From assembly GCA_022360105.1 (NCBI GenBank), contig JAKSDL010000017.1:1-6059 (forward strand): a DNA stretch of 6,059 nucleotides. The letters are read 5' to 3'. A model generated the notes under the pieces. That model was not told the origin of the DNA. It saw only the letters and a list, made by a program, of their open reading frames with translations, and did not search any database. Of the stretch, positions 1 through 5,136 are shown piece after piece (the first letter of the stretch is position 1; each line of letters begins with the position of its first letter). Both the position numbers and the translations under genes were made by a program. The DNA is from Pseudomonadota bacterium. GTDB lineage: Bacteria; SAR324; XYD2-FULL-50-16; JAHJRI01.

Positions 1-759
1 GCCTACATTGATATTTAAAGCATCAGCACCTGCCGTTACCAGTTCTTTTGCAAAGGTGCGAAGTTCTTTTCTGCCAACTCCACCAGGCATTAGGTCATTT
101 CCATTGATGCGAACAATAAGCGGAAAATCATCTCCAGTAGCCTTTTTAATGGCTTTCATCACTTCCAAGCCGAACTTCATGCGGTTTTCAAATGAACCAC
201 CCCATTCATCTTCACGAATATTGGTAAGGGGGGATAAAAAGGAACTGATTAAATAACCTGTTCCTGCCAAGACCTCTACGGCATCGTATCCCGCTTTTTT
301 GACCCTGAGAGCCGCTGCCGCAAAATCTTCAATAATCGTTATAATTTCATCGTGCTCCAGAGCCCTGGGGACTTCCCGGGTCATTCGGGCTTCGATGGCT
401 GAAGGAGCCACGGCTGCTTCTCCGATCATAAAGGAAAAGCTGTTCTTTCCACCATGATTGATCTGTACAGCCGCCAGTGCCCCATTATCTTTGATGGCAC
501 TGGCAAGCCTACTGAGACCGGGAATATACTCATCTTTGTGAGCTCCAATGTTGGTAGAACCGGCTGAGAGTTTATCGATGGTGGCGTATCCAACAGCAAT
601 CATGGCAGCACCACCTTTGGCTCTTTCTGCATAGAAGTCTACCAACTGGTCTGTCACTTCGTAGTCTACCGCCATATTCAAGTGCATGGCGGGAAGGTAA
701 ATTCTGTTTTTTAAAGTGAGATTGCCGATTTGAATAGGTTGCAGAATAGGGTCGTTCAT
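1..759 (-). CDS. FadH/BaiCD-like NADH:flavin oxidoreductase (Old Yellow Enzyme family), N-terminal part, cut by window edge
   Basis: Reading from ATG at 759-757 to base 1 without a stop gives 253 residues of an FMN-binding TIM barrel. An AAGGAG ribosome binding site at 769-764 supports this start. Visible family marks are the opening IGNLTLKNRI (residues 11-20), QINHGGK at 99-105 (the usual QLxHxGR, FMN contact), VEVLAGTGYLISSFLSPLTN at 161-180, WGGSFENR at 186-193 and VRIN at 216-219. The histidine pair of classical ene reductases (YqjM-type HxxHGY) is replaced by L164 and T167, while Y169 is kept. This is the pattern of 2,4-dienoyl-CoA reductase (FadH) and bile-acid BaiCD/BaiH-type enzymes. 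In E. coli FadH the partner catalytic His lies a few residues past the point where this window ends. The Fe-S cysteines and the NAD(P)H/FAD domain would also be outside. The likely reaction is reduction of a conjugated C=C in an acyl-CoA or enoate; the substrate cannot be read. It lies downstream of an SDR on the same strand. Confidence 0.9.
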   Translation of the reverse strand, partial: MNDPILQPIQIGNLTLKNRIYLPAMHLNMAVDYEVTDQLVDFYAERAKGGAAMIAVGYATIDKLSAGSTNIGAHKDEYIPGLSRLASAIKDNGALAAVQINHGGKNSFSFMIGEAAVAPSAIEARMTREVPRALEHDEIITIIEDFAAAALRVKKAGYDAVEVLAGTGYLISSFLSPLTNIREDEWGGSFENRMKFGLEVMKAIKKATGDDFPLIVRINGNDLMPGGVGRKELRTFAKELVTAGADALNINVG

Positions 760-784
760 ATATCTCCTTGCGAACTCAAATTAG

Positions 785-813
785 TTTATACTTCCTGTGA
801 AAATCCATTTTCA
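785..813 (-). promoter_or_regulatory. Possible promoter with overlapping 16-bp palindrome ahead of the flavin oxidoreductase
   Basis: On the minus strand, TATAAA (bases 790-785, five of six matches to the -10 consensus) lies 26 bases upstream of the start codon. The palindrome TGAAAATCCATTTTCA (798-813) has 7-base arms and covers the place where a -35 box would be. The -35 itself is poor (TGAAAA at 813-808 with a 17-base spacer). The arrangement suits an activator- or repressor-controlled promoter giving the flavoenzyme expression of its own in addition to read-through from the upstream SDR. No regulator gene is visible in the window. Confidence 0.3.
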
Positions 814-901
814 TTTAACGATCAATCAAACTAGCATATTCAGTCGGAGCTGTTAAGCCGACACATGGCTTGACCGCCGATTCATCGGGCATCATCCTGA
901 T

Positions 902-1660
902 TTAAATGAGGTTACCTCCGTCACAAACAATGCAGCTTCCGGTTGTAAAGGATGATGTATCGGAAGCCAGATATAGCACTGCGCCGGCCATCTCTTCGGG
1001 TTCTGCATGCCTGTTTAAGGGAATGCCTTTCAATGCATATTCGTAAATATCTTTATTATCAAACAAGGCTCCGGCAAATTTGGTTTTGGTCAGGCCGGGA
1101 AGCAGGGCGTTGACCCGAATGTTGAATCCCGCCAACTCCTTGGCGAAAGCTTTTGTCATCGAAACCAACCCTGCCTTGGTGATGGAATAGACTCCCTGAA
1201 AAGGGGCTGGAGACTCGGCTGTGATAGAAGCTACGTTAATAATTGATCCTTTTCCTGCCTGCATCATGAGCTTTGCAGCATATTTAATCATAAAAAAGGG
1301 TCCTTTTAGATTAACCCCGGTGGTTTTGTCCCAGATTCCCTCATCCACATCTACCATATTGCCGAAGAAAGGATTGGTAGCTGCATTGTTGACCAGGATA
1401 TCCAGTTTTCCATGCTTGCTCTCCACTCCCTGAAACAGGGCCTCAATTTGATCCATTTTACCCATATGGCACGCAACGGCTTCTGCACGACCTCCTGCAG
1501 CAATAATCTTGTCAGCGACCTGCTGCAATCCTTCAATCTTTCTGCTTACTAAGATACAGTGTGCTCCGTAAGCTGCCAGGTTCTCAGCAATCGCTTCACC
1601 AATTCCCCTGCTGGCTCCAGTGATAAGGGCTACTTTTTCCTTAAGCGAAAAATCGATCAT
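902..1660 (-). CDS. Classical short-chain dehydrogenase/reductase, NADP-type, 252 aa
   Basis: This is a complete SDR of normal length. The start ATG (1660-1658) follows GGAG at 1671-1668. The Rossmann motif TGASRGIG is at residues 14-21, NNAA at 91-94, N117 lies in the tetrad position, the catalytic residues are S145, Y158 and K162 (YSITK), and the C-terminal CDGGN is characteristic. R18 in the glycine motif and R40 after the second strand point to NADP(H) by the usual SDR rules. The NNAATNPFFG stretch resembles SDRs of the DHRS4-like group often found with acyl-CoA degradation genes. It probably oxidises or reduces a secondary hydroxyl/keto group in the cytoplasm; the substrate is unknown. 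The flavin oxidoreductase follows 142 bases downstream on the same strand, so the two may be co-transcribed. It diverges from the second SDR at 1916. Confidence 0.93.
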   Translation of the reverse strand: MIDFSLKEKVALITGASRGIGEAIAENLAAYGAHCILVSRKIEGLQQVADKIIAAGGRAEAVACHMGKMDQIEALFQGVESKHGKLDILVNNAATNPFFGNMVDVDEGIWDKTTGVNLKGPFFMIKYAAKLMMQAGKGSIINVASITAESPAPFQGVYSITKAGLVSMTKAFAKELAGFNIRVNALLPGLTKTKFAGALFDNKDIYEYALKGIPLNRHAEPEEMAGAVLYLASDTSSFTTGSCIVCDGGNLI

Positions 1661-1915
1661 GTTTACTCTCCGAAATAGTTATTGATGAAAATAACAGATG
1701 TTTGGTTTGGAAGATGGTTTTTATTAAAAAACGAATAATATCCAAAGTGTTGCGGAAGATAATATTAAACCGGAAGCTGGCCAATCTTCATAAATATTGG
1801 GTTGGTTCGTCAAGGAAAAATCGAGCAAGCGTTCTATTTTTTCTTGATTATTTTCCGACTTAAGAGTAGTAACCAATTATTATACAACGACAACAAAACT
1901 TAGCTTGGGGATAAG
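1661..1915. promoter_or_regulatory. Divergent intergenic region between the two SDR genes
   Basis: This 255-base AT-rich spacer must hold promoters for both flanking genes. Rightward, TATTAT at 1878-1883 matches five of six -10 bases, about 33 bases before the plus-strand ATG, but no good -35 is found (TTCCGA at 1853-1858 is far from consensus and spaced 19). Leftward, TTGACG at 1813-1808 resembles a -35, with TATGAA at 1792-1787 spaced only 15 bases; that -10 falls inside the palindrome at 1781-1800. TATTAT motifs also occur nearer the leftward gene. No coding ORF is visible. Promoter positions are tentative. Confidence 0.4.
1781..1800. promoter_or_regulatory. 20-bp imperfect palindrome, candidate operator shared by the divergent SDR genes
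   Basis: The two halves CCAATCTTCA and TAAATATTGG are inverted copies matching at 16 of 20 positions around the centre at 1790/1791. The site is roughly in the middle of the divergent spacer and would overlap a possible leftward -10 box. This geometry is typical of a dimeric transcription factor controlling both genes. The factor is not identifiable and no regulator is encoded in the window. Confidence 0.4.
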
Positions 1916-2722
1916 ATGGAAGGAAAAGCGGGTCGACTCAAAGGAAAAATATCAATTATTACAGGAGCTGCCAGCGGTATCGGTCAGGCGACAGCTGAGT
2001 TATTTGCAGAAGAAGGCGCACAGCTGGCACTTGCGGATGTAAATGAAACTGATTTGGATTCACTAATAACAAAGTTGAGAGGTCAGGGTGCCAGTGTGAT
2101 TGGTGTAAAAACCGACGTTTCCGATGAAGAGCAGGTATCCAATTTGGTTTCAGTTTGTTTGAAAGAGTATGGCAGGATCGATATTGCTTGCAACAATGCA
2201 GGAATAACCGGTGATCTTAGCAAGGTTAATCTTGACGAACAGGAAACGGATAATTGGATGCAGGTATACGGCATCAACATGCTTGGAGCGGTCTATATGA
2301 TTAAATATGTATGCAAACCAATGATAGAACAGGGAGCAGGGGCAATCGTCAATACCTCCTCTGTGGCCGGCATTAGGTCCGGCGCCGGACCTAATGCCTA
2401 CAGCGCCAGCAAGGCTGCTTTAATAAATTTTACACAAACCTCAGCCTGCGATCTGGGGAGCCATAACATCAGGGTGAATGCGGTATGTCCCGGGTTGATA
2501 GAAACAGGAATGACCAAACCTGTGTTTGATTATGCCAGACAAGCGGGAAAGGAAGAAAAACTGGGTGGTCGGGCTGAGTTGAAGCGTTATGGACATCCCA
2601 AAGAGGTAGCCAATGCGATTTTATTTTTTGCCTGTGACGATTCCAGTTTTATTACCGGCCAGGTGTTACCTGTAGACGGCGGAAATACCGCGTCTTTGAA
2701 TATGCCGGGGATGAAATTTTAG
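1916..2722 (+). CDS. Classical short-chain dehydrogenase/reductase, NAD-type, 268 aa
   Basis: This is a complete SDR. The ATG at 1916 is preceded by GGGGA (1907-1911), a modest ribosome binding site, and the reading frame opens with the usual GRLKGK lead-in. Motifs are TGAASGIG at residues 16-23, D41 at the end of the second strand (NAD rather than NADP preference), NNAG at 93-96, N121, and catalytic S149, Y162 and K166 (YSASK), followed by NAVCPGLIET and the C-terminal VDGGN. The family resembles 3-oxoacyl-ACP-reductase-like and polyol/hydroxy-acid dehydrogenases, so the substrate is open. Codons 152-161, just before the catalytic tyrosine, form a perfect 30-bp DNA palindrome, yet the S149-Y162 spacing is normal. 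It is divergent from the NADP-type SDR and convergent with the FGGY kinase. Confidence 0.93.
   Translation: MEGKAGRLKGKISIITGAASGIGQATAELFAEEGAQLALADVNETDLDSLITKLRGQGASVIGVKTDVSDEEQVSNLVSVCLKEYGRIDIACNNAGITGDLSKVNLDEQETDNWMQVYGINMLGAVYMIKYVCKPMIEQGAGAIVNTSSVAGIRSGAGPNAYSASKAALINFTQTSACDLGSHNIRVNAVCPGLIETGMTKPVFDYARQAGKEEKLGGRAELKRYGHPKEVANAILFFACDDSSFITGQVLPVDGGNTASLNMPGMKF
2369..2398. repeat. Perfect 30-bp palindrome inside the SDR coding sequence
   Basis: The left arm, GGCATTAGGTCCGGC (2369-2383), is followed at once by its exact reverse complement (2384-2398). As RNA it can form 13 base pairs closed by a GCGC loop. It begins exactly on a codon boundary and spans ten codons (residues 152-161). 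The protein there is typical SDR sequence, so it is not an inserted repeat. Confidence 0.95.
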
Positions 2723-2765
2723 TTTCAGGAAGTAAGGAAGGGAGAGGTTGAAGACCGAAGGTTTT

Positions 2766-2793
2766 AAGGATGGGCAATGTCCTACCCATCCTT
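2766..2793 (+). terminator. Stem-loop terminator after the plus-strand SDR
   Basis: A perfect 9-bp stem (AAGGATGGG at 2766-2774, CCCATCCTT at 2785-2793) encloses a 10-base loop. It is followed on the plus strand by the T-rich run TCTTAATTTCTATTT, so it most likely terminates the SDR transcript. It also begins two bases after the stop of the convergent kinase gene, but on that strand it is followed by AAAAC rather than T residues. It is therefore probably mainly a rightward terminator. Confidence 0.7.
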
Positions 2794-2795
2794 TC

Positions 2796-4379
2796 TTAAT
2801 TTCTATTTAATCGTTCGTACATTTTTTGATTGTTTTTATAGATATTCAGATATTCTTTGTACATCTCGTCGTAGATCTTGCGATTTTCGGCTCGTGGTTT
2901 AAATACTTCATCGATTTGTATGCATTTGGCAACATCACCAAAGGATAAATAATTCAATGCAACTCCTGCCAAGAAGGCTGCTCCCCTGGCATTAGCCTGA
3001 ATCGGGTCTTTTACTTGTTTAATTTCCTTGTTCAGAACATCCGCGATGATCTGGCACCAGACTTTGGAGTTGGCCCCTCCACCGACAAAATGGATACTTT
3101 CCATCTGACGTTTGATGAACTTCTCTACATAAAACAGAACCCATTTCAGATTATAGGCTACTCCTTCCAGCACGGCGCGGATAATGTCCCCCCGGGTTGA
3201 TGACAGGGAAAGGTTGTGTAATCCGGAACGAATGGTATTGTTTTCGACCGGTGTTCTCTCTCCGTTTAACCAGGGAGTGAACAACACTTTGTTGGCTCCG
3301 GCAGGGATTTTATCAGCAATTCGATCAAAAATTTTATAAACATCCGGAACTGATTCCTCTTTTAACAGTTCGTCCTTGTGATATAGGATATTGTCCCGAA
3401 GGAATGTGAGACAAGCGCCGGCCGCTTCCTGCTCGTTGGAGACCAGGTATCGATTTGGTATCGGGCAGGGGAGGGATGCTATGGAATGAAAAATGTCCGT
3501 CTTTTTGAATGGCACATGGGCATTCAACCAGGAAGATGTGCCGATATAGATATGCCCCACATAATCATCTACGGCCCCTGATCCCAGGGCTGCGGCTTGC
3601 AGGTCGGGAGTCCCCATGATAACCGGTACATCCCCGCGTAACCCCAATTCATCAGCTATTTCTTTTTTGACAGGACCCAGTATATCAATCGATTGTTTTA
3701 AATCCGGCAGTTTCTCCCTTTCAAGGTTCGCATATTTTAGCAGCTTTTTATGATAGTCGATTTTTGTCAGATTGCGGTTATCCGTTACCCAGTGCAATGT
3801 TATTGAATCATAGGAAGCTGCAAATTTCCCGGTAAAACAAAGATTCACGAAATCTTTGGGTTCGAGAAATTTATATGTCTTCTTGTAGATCTCCGGGAGT
3901 TGGTCCTTGACATATAGAATATGTCCTACGGGGTCTTTTCCTGTAAGTGCGGGAGCACCGCCGGTTATACGTATCCAGTTATAAAGTTTTCGGACATCAT
4001 AACCTTCGAGATTGATCAGACCGCCGGCAGCTTCATTTACCTGTTTCTCACCTCTTGAATCCATCCAGATGATGGCATTCATCAGCGGTTGGCCGTCTTT
4101 ATCCACAGGCACTGTGCCGGACCATTGGGTGGAGGCACAAATGGCAACTATGCTTTCTCTTGGTACCAATTCTTTATCCAACAAGCGCTTACTCGTTGTC
4201 ATGATTGCTTTCCACCAATCATGAGGATCTTGTTCCACACCTCCATTTTTCAAATGGTGAACCGGCACCTCTTCAAAATCAAAGTCGATTATCTCTCCAT
4301 AAATACTAGCTAAAGCTGTTTTGCTGCCGGATGTCCCCAAATCGATAACCAGAACGTACTTGTCATTAGCTGCAGGCAT
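2796..4379 (-). CDS. FGGY-family carbohydrate kinase, xylulokinase-like, 527 aa
   Basis: This is a complete kinase of normal FGGY length. The ATG at 4379-4377 follows GGGAG at 4392-4388. The N-terminal actin-like domain has VIDLGTSGSKTAL (residues 11-23, phosphate loop, D13) and AIIWMDSRG (102-110). The C-terminal domain has GTPDLQAAALGSG (256-268, with D259 as the expected catalytic base), FTPWLNGERTP (367-377), the signature-like FVGGGANSKVWCQIIADVLN (431-450) and ARGAAFLAG (464-472). The closest recognisable group is xylulokinase. However, the xylulose-contacting Met-His of E. coli XylB (GQMHG) is replaced by Trp-Ser (TQWSG, 84-88), so the substrate may be another ketose, polyol or polyhydroxylated compound. 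The reaction is ATP-dependent phosphorylation of a sugar-like hydroxyl in the cytoplasm. It is convergent with the NAD-type SDR, and no dedicated sugar transporter or isomerase is in view. Confidence 0.92.
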   Translation of the reverse strand: MPAANDKYVLVIDLGTSGSKTALASIYGEIIDFDFEEVPVHHLKNGGVEQDPHDWWKAIMTTSKRLLDKELVPRESIVAICASTQWSGTVPVDKDGQPLMNAIIWMDSRGEKQVNEAAGGLINLEGYDVRKLYNWIRITGGAPALTGKDPVGHILYVKDQLPEIYKKTYKFLEPKDFVNLCFTGKFAASYDSITLHWVTDNRNLTKIDYHKKLLKYANLEREKLPDLKQSIDILGPVKKEIADELGLRGDVPVIMGTPDLQAAALGSGAVDDYVGHIYIGTSSWLNAHVPFKKTDIFHSIASLPCPIPNRYLVSNEQEAAGACLTFLRDNILYHKDELLKEESVPDVYKIFDRIADKIPAGANKVLFTPWLNGERTPVENNTIRSGLHNLSLSSTRGDIIRAVLEGVAYNLKWVLFYVEKFIKRQMESIHFVGGGANSKVWCQIIADVLNKEIKQVKDPIQANARGAAFLAGVALNYLSFGDVAKCIQIDEVFKPRAENRKIYDEMYKEYLNIYKNNQKMYERLNRN

Positions 4380-4409
4380 ACCCCTTACTCCCTGTGTTTA
4401 GAATGGGTT

Positions 4410-4438
4410 TTTATACTGATCGGTCAATAAAGTATGAA
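4410..4438 (-). promoter_or_regulatory. Promoter of the FGGY kinase with a TetR-like operator in the spacer
   Basis: Reading the minus strand, TTCATA (4438-4433, four of six matches to -35), a 17-base spacer and TATAAA (4415-4410, five of six matches to -10) precede the kinase start by about 30 bases. The 10-base near-palindrome ACTGATCGGT (plus strand, 4415-4424) lies within the spacer and touches the -10. Its GATC centre and ACYG/CRGT arms resemble operators of TetR-family repressors. A protein bound there would block RNA polymerase. The motif is short, so the operator is tentative. Confidence 0.45.
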
Positions 4439-4440
4439 AA

Positions 4441-4675
4441 AATTGGATTAAGAGCGATGTAATTATTGGCTTTTAAAAATTTCCAAGATTGTATGGTATG
4501 CCACTAATAAAACAATAGAAGAACAATCGTCAAGCAGGGTGAAAGAACCCAGAGGGTTTTGAATTGTATCTGAACGGAAATGGATTGGGCGTATTTTCAC
4601 AATATATGGGATATGAAAACAGATGTCCCCAAATGAAAAACAACAGAGGGATAATAAGTTGGGGAAATAAATCTA
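4441..4675. other. Intergenic stretch without a recognisable gene
   Basis: I see no supported coding region here. The frame read rightward at about 4545-4727, and the opposing frame on the other strand, are free of stops for some 55-65 codons, but neither has a good start and ribosome site or a recognisable family. A short hairpin, AACCC-AGA-GGGTT (4546-4558), is the only clear local structure. The stretch may be the long leader of the kinase gene or simply spacer. Confidence 0.4.
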
Positions 4676-4780
4676 TGGGGGCGGCCTTCACCAATTCTAT
4701 GGCGTACGGGGGTAGCCGGGAATAATACCATCCGTGATATTATATTAGTAAGTCCCGGGTTGAAAGGCTCTATGCCCCCA
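4676..4780 (-). repeat. Four-helix long hairpin (nested inverted repeat)
   Basis: The outer stem TGGGGGC/GCCCCCA (4676-4682 with 4774-4780, 7 bp) is followed by GGCCTTCA-type pairing (4684-4691 with 4759-4768, about 8 bp with two bulges). Next come CCGGGA/TCCCGG (4716-4721 with 4753-4758, 6 bp) and an 8-bp apical stem (4722-4729 with 4736-4743) with a 6-base loop. There are unpaired side segments of 23 bases (4693-4715) and 9 bases (4744-4752). Such nesting is far beyond chance for spacer DNA. It could be a structured RNA domain or a foldable mobile-element end. Confidence 0.7.
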
Positions 4781-4869
4781 CAGTCTTATCTTGGCACCTG
4801 AAAATACCTGATGGCACTGGTCTGGTACCTGTTTTTGCGGGTAGCTTGTGTATTTTATAGTATCGCTCC

Positions 4870-4950
4870 GGAGGACGGCAACCTCCTTGTTACGCTCAAT
4901 GCATAACCAACTTAAAACAGCTTCCTTCTCCTCCTTATGAACCGTCCTCC
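4870..4950 (-). repeat. 9-bp inverted repeat enclosing an inner hairpin
   Basis: GGAGGACGG (4870-4878) and its exact complement CCGTCCTCC (4942-4950) can close a 63-base loop. Within the loop, 4889-4895 pairs with 4901-4907 around a 5-base loop; the minus-strand RNA forms seven pairs including one G-U. Two AAGGAGG copies (minus strand, 4936-4930 and 4888-4882) lie in the unpaired parts on either side of the inner hairpin. Confidence 0.65.
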
Positions 4951-5026
4951 AGTTGTTGTGCTTTTCCTCCCTTTGCACTTTCCAACAAATCGATTTTTTT
5001 CGATCTATCGAATTCAACTGGACCTA

Positions 5027-5055
5027 TTTTTACAATCTGTTTGGAACACTGTCAA
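5027..5055 (-). promoter_or_regulatory. Putative sigma-70-type promoter for the candidate RNA
   Basis: The minus strand has a perfect TTGACA (5055-5050), a 17-base spacer and TAAAAA (5032-5027, four of six matches to -10). Transcription would start near 5020 and run through the GGA-rich structured segment toward the kinase gene. The 10-bp palindrome CGAACGTTCG (5063-5072) lies just upstream, about 48 bases before the predicted start, where an activator could bind. Confidence 0.4.
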
Positions 5056-5062
5056 GGAATAT

Positions 5063-5089
5063 CGAACGTTCGTTAGGTTTTTTGCCTAA
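5063..5089. repeat. Palindrome CGAACGTTCG next to a TTAGG/CCTAA hairpin
   Basis: A perfect 10-bp palindrome (5063-5072) is followed directly by TTAGG-TTTTTTG-CCTAA (5073-5089), a 5-bp hairpin. They sit between the end of the phosphotransferase gene and the putative promoter at 5027-5055. The role may be regulatory or part of a transcription stop; the evidence is structural only. Confidence 0.4.
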
Positions 5090-5100
5090 AAATACAATTC

Positions 5101-5123
5101 AAAAAAGCTGTTTAATAATAGCT
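5101..5123 (-). terminator. Weak terminator candidate after the phosphotransferase gene
   Basis: On the minus strand, 14 bases past the stop codon, two AGCT copies (5123-5120 and 5109-5106) can form a 4-bp stem, followed by a run of T residues (complement of the A run at 5101-5106). The T tract is good but the stem is short, so termination here would be partial at best. Confidence 0.25.
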
Positions 5124-5136
5124 ATTTACAACTTAT

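Larger units (their letters stand above)
4676..5020 (-). ncRNA. Candidate structured, GGA-rich RNA of about 350 nt
   Basis: On the minus strand a promoter-like site (5055-5027) is followed by about 345 bases with strong secondary structure but no convincing gene. Part one has a 9-bp stem closed over a GGA-rich loop (4950-4870). Part two is a four-helix hairpin (4780-4676) whose apical loop is ACGGAU. In two helices the plus strand would have a C-A mismatch where the minus-strand RNA has a G-U pair (4893/4903 and 4728/4737), which favours the minus strand as the functional RNA. Twelve GGA triplets occur, ten of them within 4983-4867. This recalls CsrA/RsmA-sequestering RNAs. A decayed gene or a non-autonomous mobile element is an alternative. 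No known RNA family was recognised. Confidence 0.35.

Noticed and set aside
86..96. GGCATTAGGTC shared with an arm of the 30-bp palindrome at 2369
   Set aside because: It is a single 11-base match in a different gene and frame, with no flanking similarity; coincidence is the simpler reading.
4545..4727. Stop-free frames on both strands with protein-like translations
   Set aside because: They have no usable start and ribosome site and no recognisable domain, and runs of 55-65 codons without stops occur by chance.
4676..4780. Integron attC site or group II intron domain
   Set aside because: The stem ends lack the attC core motifs, and no domain V-like sequence, intron 5' end or reverse transcriptase is present.
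4745..5017. 90-codon open frame on the minus strand in the large intergenic region
   Set aside because: It would need a TTG start with only a weak AGG ahead and almost no leader after the predicted promoter. The product matches no family I recognise, and the frame runs through the GGA-rich segment and inverted repeats, which explain its odd Lys/Glu/Trp-rich composition. A decayed gene cannot be excluded.
5063..5072. CGAACGTTCG as a LexA (SOS) box
   Set aside because: The Gram-positive LexA box needs a 4-base centre between CGAAC and GTTCG; here the arms are directly joined.
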